DNA of 64,000 nucleotides from an uncultured Phocaeicola sp. GTDB taxonomy: Bacteria > Bacteroidota > Bacteroidia > Bacteroidales > Bacteroidaceae. The DNA lies in assembly GCA_944320845.1 (NCBI GenBank), contig CALUJA010000004.1, forward strand, positions 1-64,000, in the 5' to 3' direction. The translations under genes and the position numbers were made by a program. Positions 17,197 to 25,716 of the stretch are shown piece after piece (the stretch's first letter is position 1; each line of letters begins with the position of its first letter). Under the pieces are notes generated by a model. It ran no database searches. It was not told the DNA's origin and saw only the letters and a program-made list of their open reading frames with translations.

Positions 17197-17246
17197 AAAA
17201 GATGAAGGATGAAGAATCTGAATGCAGTCTTCATTCTTCATCTTTT
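17197..17246 (+). terminator. Intercistronic hairpin between sugar transporter and galK
   Basis: Arms of 19 bases (17197-17215 and 17228-17246) are complementary except for one G-U pair, with a 12-base loop. The downstream arm ends in TTTT. It could be a partial terminator that lowers galK expression, or a processing or stability element. No strong -7 element was found between it and galK. Confidence 0.6.
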
Positions 17247-17288
17247 GCATTTCACTCATAGAATATTAACCTTTAAACTTTTATCATT

Positions 17289-18443
17289 ATGGACATAGAA
17301 TTCGTAAGAAGCCGCTTCATCAAACATTTCGACGGTACTACAGGCTCTGTATATGCTTCGCCAGGACGCATCAATCTAATCGGCGAACATACAGATTATA
17401 ACGGGGGATTTGTTTTTCCTGGAGCTGTAGACAAAGGTATCATGGCGGAAATCAAGCCGAATGGAAAGGACAAAGTCTGCGCCTACTCTATTGACCTGAA
17501 AGATTATGTAGAGTTCGGACTTAACGAAGAAGATGCCCCGAACGCAAGCTGGGCGCGCTATATTTTCGGTGTGTGCCGTGAAATGATTAAACGGGGGGTT
17601 GAAGTAAAAGGTTTCAATACCGCTTTTGCGGGAGATGTTCCTTTAGGAGCCGGAATGTCTTCTTCCGCCGCATTGGAATCAACCTATGCCTATGCCTTGA
17701 ATGACCTGTTCGGCGACAATAAGATAGACAAGTTTGAACTGGCTAAAGTAGGCCAAGCTACAGAACACAATTACTGCGGAGTAAATTGCGGCATCATGGA
17801 CCAGTTTGCTTCTGTATTCGGAAAGGCAGGCAGCCTGATTCGCCTGGACTGCCGCTCGCTGGAATATCAATACTTCCCGTTCAGACCAGACGGCTATCGC
17901 TTGGTTCTGGTAGATTCGGTAGTGAAACACGAATTGGCTTCATCGGCATACAACAAGCGCCGCCAAAGCTGCGAGGCCGTTGTCGCAGCCATACAGAAGA
18001 ATCATCCGCATGTAGAATTCTTACGCGACTGCACAATGGAAATGCTCAACGAAGTAAAAGCTGAAGTGAGCGAAGAAGACTACAAACGTGCCGAATATGT
18101 AATCGAGGAAATCCAACGCGTACTCGATGTTTGCGATGCTTTGGAAAAGGGAGACTATGAGACTGTAGGCCAAAAGATGTATGAAACCCACCACGGCATG
18201 AGCAAGCTGTATGAAGTGAGCTGTGAAGAACTCGACTTTTTAAATGACATCGCTTTCGATTGCGGCGTGACAGGCTCGCGTGTAATGGGAGGTGGCTTCG
18301 GCGGATGCACCATCAACCTGGTTAAAAACGAACTGTACGAAACTTTCATCACGACAGCAAAAGAGCGCTTCAAAGAAAAATTCGGCCGCAGCCCGAAGGT
18401 TTACGATGTGGTAATCAGTGACGGCTCGCGCAAGCTCTGTTAA
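17289..18443 (+). CDS. galK: Galactokinase
   Basis: GalK phosphorylates alpha-D-galactose to galactose 1-phosphate with ATP, the entry step of the Leloir pathway. The 384-residue product has the GHMP-kinase layout: the galactokinase signature GRINLIGEHTDYNGG near residue 26, the ATP loop LGAGMSSSAALES, CGIMDQFASVFG containing the catalytic Asp, and the C-terminal GGGFGGC. All are intact. It is the last gene of the galM-transporter-galK run and ends at the terminator 18465-18509. No galT or galE lies in this window. Confidence 0.96.
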   Translation: MDIEFVRSRFIKHFDGTTGSVYASPGRINLIGEHTDYNGGFVFPGAVDKGIMAEIKPNGKDKVCAYSIDLKDYVEFGLNEEDAPNASWARYIFGVCREMIKRGVEVKGFNTAFAGDVPLGAGMSSSAALESTYAYALNDLFGDNKIDKFELAKVGQATEHNYCGVNCGIMDQFASVFGKAGSLIRLDCRSLEYQYFPFRPDGYRLVLVDSVVKHELASSAYNKRRQSCEAVVAAIQKNHPHVEFLRDCTMEMLNEVKAEVSEEDYKRAEYVIEEIQRVLDVCDALEKGDYETVGQKMYETHHGMSKLYEVSCEELDFLNDIAFDCGVTGSRVMGGGFGGCTINLVKNELYETFITTAKERFKEKFGRSPKVYDVVISDGSRKLC

Positions 18444-18464
18444 TGCGCCTGAACTTCAAGATAC

Positions 18465-18509
18465 AAATCCTGCATTCGCCTTACCCAACGGAGTGAATGC
18501 AGGATTTTT
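18465..18509 (+). terminator. Terminator of the galactose operon
   Basis: AAATCCTGCATTC (18465-18477) pairs perfectly with GAATGCAGGATTT (18495-18507), and the T run continues two more bases. It lies 21 bases after the galK stop. Confidence 0.85.
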
Positions 18510-18720
18510 CCATCAATGCAGATGCGGCAACAAAAGTATCTGCAAAGCTCAAAAATAGTTTCTCTGCCAGCCTTCTTCCTTTTCACAAGCCATATTCCGA
18601 ATGCGGACAAGATGCCGGCATCTTTAATCCACACCATACCACCTTTTTCATGCCGAGCAAACGCTGTCTTCATCTGCGCAAAGCCGGAACAAGTCCCCGG
18701 TAAAACAGTTTTCCCGTCCT

Positions 18721-18776
18721 GACAAAACAAAAGGCAGGCCGCATAGCATCAAGTCCCGCTACACAGCCCGCCCTTT
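18721..18776 (-). terminator. Terminator of the ROK kinase gene
   Basis: On the minus strand AAAGGGCGGGC (18776 to 18766) pairs with GCCTGCCTTT (18739 to 18730), with one bulged G and one G-U pair. TTTTGTTTT follows. It sits 27 bases beyond the stop codon of the minus-strand gene. Confidence 0.75.
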
Positions 18777-18803
18777 CTATGACAAGTCAACAATTTCTGA
18801 GAA

Positions 18804-19778
18804 TCAGTCTTCCTTGACCTCCCAACCCAATGCGCTTGCGCCCAACACGGCAGCATCCGCATCTTTCAGTTGAGAGAGAAGCAGTCTTGTCTTTCCGGCA
18901 TAAATCTTCAGGATATTGTCATCGATGGCCTTTTGAATAGGCTTCATGATGTAATCACCCGACTTGGCCAGTCCTCCGAACAACACAATCGCCTCCGGGC
19001 TTGAGAAGGCGATGAAGTTTGCCAAGGCCTCACCCAGAATACGCCCTGTAAATTCAAAGATATCCAAAGCCAGTTTGTCTCCCTTTACAGCGGCATTATA
19101 AACATCTTTCGAAGCAATCTCCTCAGAAGGGATATTTCTAAGCAGACTCGGCTCCGTACGCTGGACAAGGAATTCACGGGCAGTACGTGCCACACCCGTA
19201 GCCGAACAATAGGTTTCAAGGCATCCCTTCCGTCCGCAGTTGCATTGGCGTCCGTTCTTGTCCACTATCACATGACCCAGCTCACCGGCAAAACCATCGT
19301 GCCCGTATACCAGCTGCCCATTGATGACTATGCCACTTCCGACACCTGTCCCCAATGTAATCATGATAAAATCCTTCATACCGCGGGCCACGCCATAAGT
19401 CATTTCACCGATGGCCGCGGCATTGGCATCGTTTGTCAAGGCTGTAGGGATGCCCAGCTTCTCTTCAAACATCGCTGCCAAGGGTATAATCCCCTTCCAC
19501 GGCAGGTTCGGAGCAAATTCTATCGTGCCGTTATAAAAGTTTCCGTTAGGAGCGCCCACTCCCATGCCCTTAATCTTTTCTGCGCCGCCCACGGCCTGAA
19601 CCATCGGCACCAGTTTCTTGCAGACAGCGTCTACGTATTCTTCCACATCTTCATGCTGCTGTGTCTTGATTGAATCAGTAGACAACACATTTCCTCGTGA
19701 ATCAACAATACCGAAAACGGTATTCGTACCGCCGATATCCATGCCCACTACATACGGTTTTTCCATGTTTATAGTCAT
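18804..19778 (-). CDS. ROK-family glucokinase / hexokinase
   Basis: A 324-residue cytoplasmic sugar kinase. The N-terminal phosphate loop is GMDIGGTNTVFGIVD. The sugar-binding segment has ALTNDANAAAIGE, with the catalytic Asp in NDAN, and GELGHVIVD. The ROK zinc-binding motif CNCGRKGCLETYCS is complete. The absence of a helix-turn-helix domain makes it a kinase rather than a NagC-type repressor. ROK kinases are the main glucose- and mannose-phosphorylating enzymes in Bacteroides, which lack PTS glucose uptake. It converges on the galactose operon but has its own promoter (19809-19840). Substrate preference (glucose, mannose, N-acetylglucosamine) cannot be settled from sequence alone. Confidence 0.9.
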   Translation of the reverse strand: MTINMEKPYVVGMDIGGTNTVFGIVDSRGNVLSTDSIKTQQHEDVEEYVDAVCKKLVPMVQAVGGAEKIKGMGVGAPNGNFYNGTIEFAPNLPWKGIIPLAAMFEEKLGIPTALTNDANAAAIGEMTYGVARGMKDFIMITLGTGVGSGIVINGQLVYGHDGFAGELGHVIVDKNGRQCNCGRKGCLETYCSATGVARTAREFLVQRTEPSLLRNIPSEEIASKDVYNAAVKGDKLALDIFEFTGRILGEALANFIAFSSPEAIVLFGGLAKSGDYIMKPIQKAIDDNILKIYAGKTRLLLSQLKDADAAVLGASALGWEVKED

Positions 19779-19808
19779 GATCTTTATACTTTAGGTTAAT
19801 TATACTGA

Positions 19809-19840
19809 CAAAAGTAAATATTCACGGCATAGATAACAAA
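19809..19840 (-). promoter_or_regulatory. Promoter of the ROK kinase gene
   Basis: Read on the minus strand there is TTTG (19840-19837), a 20-base spacer, and TACTTTTG (19816-19809). Both elements match the Bacteroides consensus exactly. This is the best-formed promoter on the minus strand of this window. Confidence 0.75.
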
Positions 19841-19854
19841 TTTTTTCTGCTTTA

Positions 19855-19886
19855 TTTACGCATATATGTAACTTTTTCTATCTTCG
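19855..19886 (+). promoter_or_regulatory. Promoter of the MacAB-type export operon
   Basis: TTTA at 19855-19858, a 20-base spacer and TATCTTCG at 19879-19886; each element is one base off consensus. The first gene starts 37 bases later. Confidence 0.45.
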
Positions 19887-19922
19887 CAAGGTCTAACAGA
19901 CAAAAAATAAAGAAATAAGAAG

Positions 19923-20642
19923 ATGATACGTTTAAAGGATATAAACAAGACATATCACAACGGAGCGCCGCTTCACGTGCTGAAAGGCATCAATCTGCAT
20001 GTAGGGAAAGGAGAATTTGTCTCAATCATGGGAGCTTCCGGCTCGGGGAAATCCACGTTGTTGAACATATTGGGCATTCTGGACAATTATGACTCCGGAG
20101 AATATTACCTGAACGGAACGCTTATCCGCAACCTCAGCGAGACAAAAGCAGCAGAATACCGCAACCGGATGATTGGCTTCATATTCCAGTCATTCAACCT
20201 CATATCTTTCAAGAATGCAATGGAAAACGTAGCCTTGCCCCTTTACTACCAAGGGATAGGCCGTAAGAAGCGCAATCTTTTGGCATTGGAATATCTGGAC
20301 AAGCTTGGTCTGAAGGAATGGGCGCACCACATGCCCAACGAGCTTTCAGGCGGACAAAAGCAGCGGGTCGCCATTGCAAGGGCCCTGATATCGAAGCCAC
20401 AAATCATCCTTGCCGACGAACCGACCGGAGCGCTCGACAGCAAGACATCCGTAGAAGTCATGAATATCCTGAAAGAACTGCATGACAACGAAGGGCTGAC
20501 CATTGTCGTAGTCACACACGAAAGCGGCGTAGCCAACCAGACCAACAAGATTATTCACATCAAAGACGGCATTATCGAACGGATTGAGGACAATGCCGAC
20601 CATCGTGCCTCTATTTTCGGAAGAGACGGCTATATGAAATAA
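19923..20642 (+). CDS. ABC transporter ATP-binding protein, MacB/LolD type
   Basis: A 239-residue cytoplasmic ATPase. It shows Walker A GASGSGKST near residue 38, the Q-loop GFIFQSFNLI, the signature LSGGQKQRVAIARAL, Walker B IILADEPTGALD, and the H-loop VVVTHE. The long-helix Q-loop sequence and short length are typical of the MacB/LolD/FtsE group. In this group ATP hydrolysis drives periplasmic conformational change in FtsX-like permeases rather than transport through the membrane. It is the first of five tightly spaced genes (14, 2, 42 and 3 bases apart) encoding ATPase, two permeases, adaptor and outer-membrane channel. Confidence 0.93.
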   Translation: MIRLKDINKTYHNGAPLHVLKGINLHVGKGEFVSIMGASGSGKSTLLNILGILDNYDSGEYYLNGTLIRNLSETKAAEYRNRMIGFIFQSFNLISFKNAMENVALPLYYQGIGRKKRNLLALEYLDKLGLKEWAHHMPNELSGGQKQRVAIARALISKPQIILADEPTGALDSKTSVEVMNILKELHDNEGLTIVVVTHESGVANQTNKIIHIKDGIIERIEDNADHRASIFGRDGYMK

Positions 20643-20656
20643 ACGGAATACACGAG

Positions 20657-21907
20657 ATGATTGACCTGATACAAGAAATATACGGAACCATCATGCGCAA
20701 CAAACTGCGCACTGCCCTTACCGGATTTTCCGTCGCATGGGGCATTTTCATGCTGATTGTGCTGTTGGGAGCCGGAAACGGACTGATTCATGCCTTCGAA
20801 GGACAGTCGGCAAACATGATGATGAACTCCATGAAAATTTATCCCGGATATACATCCAAGCCCTACCAAGGGTTCAAGGAAGGACGGAGCATTTCACTGG
20901 ACGAGAATGACCGGGTGACAACCGAACGCGCATTTCCGGAAAACGTCATTACCGCCGCCGCCACCGTCAGCAAAGGAGACGCCTACCTGTCGTATGGCAA
21001 AGAGGCGGTCAGCATCGGCATAGACGGAGTCTATCCAAACTACCCGGAACTGGAGGCCGTAAAGGTGAAAAAGGGCCGTTTCATCAATGAGCGCGACATG
21101 CAGGAACGGCGGAAAGTCATTGTCCTCCACGAAAAGACGGCAAAGATACTGTTCCCCAAGACCGAGCCTTTGGGAAAATACCTCAACGCTCAGGGAGTAA
21201 TCTACCAAGTAGTAGGCATCTATGCAGACCAGAACAGCTTTACGCCCACCGCGCTCGTTCCTTTCACCACGCTTCAACTGGTATACAATAAGGGCGACAG
21301 CATCGACAACCTGGTTTTCTCCACCAAAAACCTGAATACGGAGGCGGCAAACGAAATTTTTGAAAGGGACTACCGGAAAACGATAGGAGCAAACAAGCAC
21401 TTTGCCGCAGACGATGACGGAGCCATCTGGATATGGAACCGCTTTACACAATACATGCAGCAGCAGGCCGCTTCTGATGTCCTGCACATTGCCATCTGGG
21501 TAATCGGCATTTTCACCCTGTTGAGCGGAATCGTGGGAGTAAGCAACATCATGCTGATTACAGTACGCGAGCGCACCCATGAATTTGGAATCCGGAAGGC
21601 TCTTGGGGCCAAACCGATGTCCATCCTCTGGCTGATTATTTCCGAGAGCGTAACAATCACCACTTTCTTCGGATACATCGGCATGGTGGCAGGCATCGCC
21701 GTGACCGAATACATGAACCAAATAGCCGGACGGCAGACGATGGACGCCGGTTTGTTCTCCGTCACCGTCTTCGAAAATCCTACGGTAGACATGGGCATTG
21801 CCATCCAGGCAACTCTTACATTAATTATAGCAGGAACGCTTGCCGGACTGTTTCCCGCCCGGAAGGCAGTCCGCATCCGTCCGATTGAAGCACTTAGAGC
21901 CGACTGA
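20657..21907 (+). CDS. MacB-type ABC permease, first of a pair
   Basis: A 416-residue inner-membrane protein with the MacB layout. There is one N-terminal membrane helix (LTGFSVAWGIFMLIVLLG), a periplasmic MacB core domain of about 240 residues, and three C-terminal helices containing the FtsX-type domain. The mechanotransmission segment before helix 2 and the conserved VSNIMLITVRERTHEFGIRKALGA are intact. The coupled neighbour at 21910 has the same fold but differs clearly in sequence, so the two probably form a heterodimer on the shared ATPase. The substrate is unknown; family members export antibiotics, peptides, siderophores or lipids. Confidence 0.9.
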   Translation: MIDLIQEIYGTIMRNKLRTALTGFSVAWGIFMLIVLLGAGNGLIHAFEGQSANMMMNSMKIYPGYTSKPYQGFKEGRSISLDENDRVTTERAFPENVITAAATVSKGDAYLSYGKEAVSIGIDGVYPNYPELEAVKVKKGRFINERDMQERRKVIVLHEKTAKILFPKTEPLGKYLNAQGVIYQVVGIYADQNSFTPTALVPFTTLQLVYNKGDSIDNLVFSTKNLNTEAANEIFERDYRKTIGANKHFAADDDGAIWIWNRFTQYMQQQAASDVLHIAIWVIGIFTLLSGIVGVSNIMLITVRERTHEFGIRKALGAKPMSILWLIISESVTITTFFGYIGMVAGIAVTEYMNQIAGRQTMDAGLFSVTVFENPTVDMGIAIQATLTLIIAGTLAGLFPARKAVRIRPIEALRAD

Positions 21908-21909
21908 CT

Positions 21910-23154
21910 ATGAAAAGATTTGATTTAGACACGTGGGAAGAAATTCTGGTCACCATCACCCGAAACAAGACACGCAGCCTGCTTACGGCTTTCGGCGTGT
22001 TTTGGGGGATATTCATGCTTATCGCGCTGATGGGAGGCGCTCAAGGCGTGCAAGACAAGCTGCAGCAAGGCTTCAAAGGATTTGCCACAAACTCCGGATT
22101 CATGGGCACAAACCGGACGGGGAAAGCATACAAGGGCTTTCAGCAAGGGCGTGCCTGGGATTTGGAAAATAAGGATGTGGAAAGAATCCGCCGCAGTGTG
22201 AGCGAAATCGAGGTCATTACCCCCACTTTGGCACGGTGGGGCATCGAGGCCGTCTATAATGAACACAAGATATCGGGCACGCTGAAAGGATTTTATCCGG
22301 AATACAGCGCGATAGAAGAACCGTCCATCAGCTACGGCCGGTACTTGAACGACATGGACATACGCGACCGGCGTAAGGTCTGCATTATCGGGAAGCGCAT
22401 TTATGAAACTCTTTTTCCGGAAGGCGGAAATCCCTGCGGAAAGTTTGTCGAGATAAACGGCATCTATTATCAGGTGATAGGTGTAAGCATGAGCACGGGA
22501 AACATTTCCGTACAAGGACAATCGGAAACTTCCATCATCATCCCTTTCTCCACCATGCAGCAGAATTACAACTTCGGACAGAAGATTCAGCTGCTCTGCT
22601 ATACGGCAAAAAAAGGGTATTCCATAAGCGAAGTGGAAAAAAAAGTAGAGCAAGTCGTCAAGCAGGCCCATCTGATTCACCCGGATGACGAGCAGGCCAT
22701 GATTATTCTGAACGCAGAAGCCTTGTTCAGCATGATGGACAACCTCTTCTCCGGCATCCGCATTCTGAGCTGGATTGTAGGGCTCGGGACACTGCTTGCC
22801 GGTGCCATCGGAGTGAGCAACATCATGATGGTGACGGTGAAAGAGCGCACTACCGAGATAGGAATCCGCCGTGCCATCGGCGCACGGCCGGACGACATCC
22901 TGCAGCAGATTCTTTCTGAAAGCATGGTACTGACCGGCATCGCGGGAATGGCTGGCATATCCTTTGCCGTATTCCTGCTGAACATCGTCGAGAAGCTGTC
23001 TTCCGAGCCAGGCGCTCCCGTACACTTCCAGATTGGCTTTTGGGAAGCCGTCGGAGCGTGTGCCTTACTGATGGTATTAGGGTTGCTTGCCGGACTGGCA
23101 CCGGCTTACCGGGCCATGTCGGTCAAACCTATTGACGCGATTCGCGATGAATAG
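21910..23154 (+). CDS. MacB-type ABC permease, second of a pair
   Basis: A 414-residue protein starting two bases after the stop of the first permease. It shares the same plan: an N-terminal helix (LLTAFGVFWGIFMLIALMGG), a periplasmic core, and three C-terminal helices with VSNIMMVTVKERTTEIGIRRAIGA. The two permeases are about equally long and clearly paralogous, which points to an old duplication and a heterodimeric pump. The C-terminus AMSVKPIDAIRDE is the usual FtsX-family end. It is translationally close to the upstream gene. Confidence 0.9.
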   Translation: MKRFDLDTWEEILVTITRNKTRSLLTAFGVFWGIFMLIALMGGAQGVQDKLQQGFKGFATNSGFMGTNRTGKAYKGFQQGRAWDLENKDVERIRRSVSEIEVITPTLARWGIEAVYNEHKISGTLKGFYPEYSAIEEPSISYGRYLNDMDIRDRRKVCIIGKRIYETLFPEGGNPCGKFVEINGIYYQVIGVSMSTGNISVQGQSETSIIIPFSTMQQNYNFGQKIQLLCYTAKKGYSISEVEKKVEQVVKQAHLIHPDDEQAMIILNAEALFSMMDNLFSGIRILSWIVGLGTLLAGAIGVSNIMMVTVKERTTEIGIRRAIGARPDDILQQILSESMVLTGIAGMAGISFAVFLLNIVEKLSSEPGAPVHFQIGFWEAVGACALLMVLGLLAGLAPAYRAMSVKPIDAIRDE

Positions 23155-23196
23155 AAACAGATTGAAAAAGAAAAAATCAAAAACAAAAGACCAAAT

Positions 23197-24294
23197 ATGA
23201 AGAAGTACATTAAAATTGCCGTACTGGTGCTTGTCGCACTGATTTTTATCGGGACTCTCGTGTTCCTTTACCAAAAGTCGAAGCCGAAAGAAACGGCATA
23301 CGACATTCTTTTTTCCGAAGTAACCGACCTGATACAGACTACCGTAGCCACCGGTAAGATAGAGCCGCGCGACGAGGTGGAAATAAAGCCGCAGATTTCC
23401 GGCATTATCGCCGAAGTTTATAAAGAGGCCGGCCAGACGGTCAAGAAGGGGGAAGTCATCGCCAAGGTTAAGGTAATCCCCGAATTAGGTACGCTGAACT
23501 CGGCCGAAAGCCGTGTCCGTCTTGCCGAAATCAACGGACATCAGGCGGAGACCGATTTGGGAAGAATGGAAAAGCTATACGAGAGCAAGCTGGTCAGCAG
23601 CGAAGAATACGAACAGACATTGCTGGCCGCAAGACAGGCTCGTGAGGAGATTCAGGCGGCTAAGGATAATCTGGAAATCGTTAAGGAAGGGATAACCAAA
23701 AACAGTGCCTCGTTCAGCAGCACGTTGATACGTTCCACTATCGACGGACTGATACTGGACGTTCCGATTAAGGTAGGAAACTCTGTAATTATGAGCAATA
23801 CATTCAACGACGGAACCACTATCGCAACCGTGGCCGACATGGGCGATTTGATTTTCCGGGGCAATGTAGACGAAACCGAAGTAGGGCGTATCCACGAAGG
23901 CATTCCCGTAAAAATAACATTGGGAGCACTGCAAAACATGAAATTCGACGCAAATCTGGAATATATCTCACCGAAAAGCGTGGAAAACAACGGAGCAAAC
24001 CAGTTTGAAATCAAGGCCGCCATCAGCGTTCCCGACAGCATTACGGTCCGTTCAGGCTACAGCGCCAACGCCGAGATGGTATTACAGCGGGCCAATCAGG
24101 TGCTTGCCGTTCCCGAAAGCGCCATCGAATTCAGCGGAGACTCCACGTTTGTCTACGTTATGACGGACAGTCTGCCCGTACAGAAGTTTGAACGGCGGCC
24201 GGTCGTTACGGGAATAAGCGACGGAATCAAGATTGAAATCAAACAAGGTCTGGAGGCCGGCGAACCGGTGCGCGGACTGAAAAAAGAGCAATAA
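23197..24294 (+). CDS. Periplasmic adaptor (MacA/HlyD-type membrane fusion protein)
   Basis: A 365-residue adaptor anchored by an N-terminal helix (residues about 5-25). A biotinyl-lipoyl-like domain follows (VEIKPQISGIIAEVYKEAGQ then VKKGEVIAKV), then a helical hairpin rich in Glu, Ala and Arg (about 105-165) and beta-barrel domains with TLIRSTIDGLILD. It joins the MacB-type permeases to the TolC-type channel encoded next. Length and domain order match MacA. It lies 42 bases after the second permease and 3 bases before the channel gene. Confidence 0.92.
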   Translation: MKKYIKIAVLVLVALIFIGTLVFLYQKSKPKETAYDILFSEVTDLIQTTVATGKIEPRDEVEIKPQISGIIAEVYKEAGQTVKKGEVIAKVKVIPELGTLNSAESRVRLAEINGHQAETDLGRMEKLYESKLVSSEEYEQTLLAARQAREEIQAAKDNLEIVKEGITKNSASFSSTLIRSTIDGLILDVPIKVGNSVIMSNTFNDGTTIATVADMGDLIFRGNVDETEVGRIHEGIPVKITLGALQNMKFDANLEYISPKSVENNGANQFEIKAAISVPDSITVRSGYSANAEMVLQRANQVLAVPESAIEFSGDSTFVYVMTDSLPVQKFERRPVVTGISDGIKIEIKQGLEAGEPVRGLKKEQ

Positions 24295-24297
24295 CCC

Positions 24298-25632
24298 ATG
24301 AGAAATATTTTTAGATATATGCTGACGGCTGCCGCAACAGCATGCAACAGTTTTTTTGCCTTGGCACAACAGCCGTGGAGTCTGGAGCAATGCATCGACT
24401 ACGCCATCGAACACAATCTGACCATCAAGCAACAGGAAGCAAACCGGGAGCAAAGCAAAATAGAGCTGAACACCGCGAAGTGGAGCCGCCTGCCAGACCT
24501 GAACGGGAGCGCATCACACTCGTTCAACTTCGGGAGAAGCCTCCAGGCGAACAATACCTACCAGAGCATCAACACGCAGAGTACGGGGCTAAACCTCAGT
24601 ACAAGCGTCCCGTTGTTTACGGGACTACAGATTCCGAACAATATCGCGCTTTCCAAACTGAACCTGAAAGCGGCCATCGAAGACCTGAACAAGGCGAAAG
24701 AAGACATCAGCATCCAGGTGGCGTCTGCCTATCTGCAGGTTTTATTCAACGAGGAACTCAGCAAAGTGGCGCATGAACAGGTCAGTCTCAGCAAGGAAAT
24801 GCTGGAGCAGCAGGCGGCCTACTACAAAGTAGGAAAGGCTTCAGAGTCGGAATGGCGCGAAGCGCAGTCGCGCGTGGCGCAAGACCAGCTCTCGGCCGTG
24901 CAGGCAGAAAACAATTACCGCCTTGCCCTGTTAGACCTTAGCCAATTGCTGGAGCTTCCTTCACCAGACGATTTCAGCATCGTGTCGCCGGACATTGACG
25001 GGACCGGCCTTATCAAAGAATTGACTTCACCTGCCGAAATCTATAATCAGGCCGTGCTAACAAAGCCTTCCATCAAGGCAGCCCAATACAGACTGGAGGG
25101 AGCGGCACACAGCATCCGCATCGCCCGAAGCGCTTACTACCCGCAACTCAGTTTCGGAGCAGGGCTAAGCACCAATTACTACAAGATGTCGGGGAGAGAC
25201 AATGCCGGCTTCGGCTCGCAACTGCAAGACAATTTCAGCCAATATCTCGGACTGTCGCTGAGCATCCCCATATTCAACCGGCTCAGCACGCGCAACCGGG
25301 TTCGTTCCGCCCGCATCCAACAGACCACACTCGGCTGGCAACTGGAAGAAAGCAAGAAGACACTGTATAAAGAGATTCAGCAAGCCTACTACAATGCCGT
25401 AAGCGCAGAGAGCCAATACCACAGCAGTATTGCAGCCGACAAGGCGGCCGAAGTGTCGTTCAACCTGATGAAAGAGAAATACACCAACGGGAAAGCCAGC
25501 GCCACCCAGTATAATGAAGCCAGAACCAACTGGATGAAAGCCGTTTCCGACCGCATACAGGCCAAATATGATTACCTGTTCCGCACAAAGATACTCGACT
25601 TTTACAAGGGAGTGCCGCTGACGCTGAAATGA
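24298..25632 (+). CDS. TolC-family outer-membrane efflux channel
   Basis: A 444-residue protein with a signal peptide ending near FFALAQ. The mature N-terminus WSLEQCIDYAIEHNLTIKQQ is the standard OMF opening. Two repeated OEP domains follow, with long helices (AYLQVLFNEELSKVAHEQ; AYYNAVSAESQYHSSIAADK) and short beta segments. It is the outer-membrane exit duct of the operon. The last gene is closed by the hairpin 25654-25692. Confidence 0.92.
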   Translation: MRNIFRYMLTAAATACNSFFALAQQPWSLEQCIDYAIEHNLTIKQQEANREQSKIELNTAKWSRLPDLNGSASHSFNFGRSLQANNTYQSINTQSTGLNLSTSVPLFTGLQIPNNIALSKLNLKAAIEDLNKAKEDISIQVASAYLQVLFNEELSKVAHEQVSLSKEMLEQQAAYYKVGKASESEWREAQSRVAQDQLSAVQAENNYRLALLDLSQLLELPSPDDFSIVSPDIDGTGLIKELTSPAEIYNQAVLTKPSIKAAQYRLEGAAHSIRIARSAYYPQLSFGAGLSTNYYKMSGRDNAGFGSQLQDNFSQYLGLSLSIPIFNRLSTRNRVRSARIQQTTLGWQLEESKKTLYKEIQQAYYNAVSAESQYHSSIAADKAAEVSFNLMKEKYTNGKASATQYNEARTNWMKAVSDRIQAKYDYLFRTKILDFYKGVPLTLK

Positions 25633-25653
25633 CGGCAAGGCCTTATCTGAAAA

Positions 25654-25692
25654 TGTCCCCGGCCCACCATTCGGAATGGCAGGCCGGGGACA
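25654..25692. terminator. Bidirectional terminator between the efflux operon and the S1-domain gene
   Basis: TGTCCCCGGCC (25654-25664) and GGCCGGGGACA (25682-25692) are perfect complements, and CCAT/ATGG can extend the stem inside. Genes converge on it from both sides. T tails are weak on plus and slightly better (ATTTT) on minus. Confidence 0.75.
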
Positions 25693-25716
25693 TCTCTTTG
25701 CCTTGTCACATCCTTG

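Larger units (their letters stand above)
18444..18803. other. Intergenic region between galK and the ROK kinase
   Basis: These 360 bases between convergent genes hold two terminators, one for each strand (18465-18509 and 18721-18776). The 210 bases between them show no -7 element, repeat or RNA structure that I can support. Short open frames on both strands in this interval lack start signals and resemble nothing known. Confidence 0.6.

Noticed and set aside
18440..18730. 96-codon minus-strand frame downstream of galK
   Set aside because: It spans the galK terminator, has no promoter and resembles nothing; likely chance.
18804..19778. NagC-type repressor function for the ROK protein
   Set aside because: No N-terminal helix-turn-helix is present; the protein starts directly with the phosphate loop of the kinase.
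21925..23025. 366-codon minus-strand frame opposite the second MacB permease
   Set aside because: The length comes from the frame opposite a conserved gene. The sequence is rich in His, Gln and Arg, without membrane segments or a known family.
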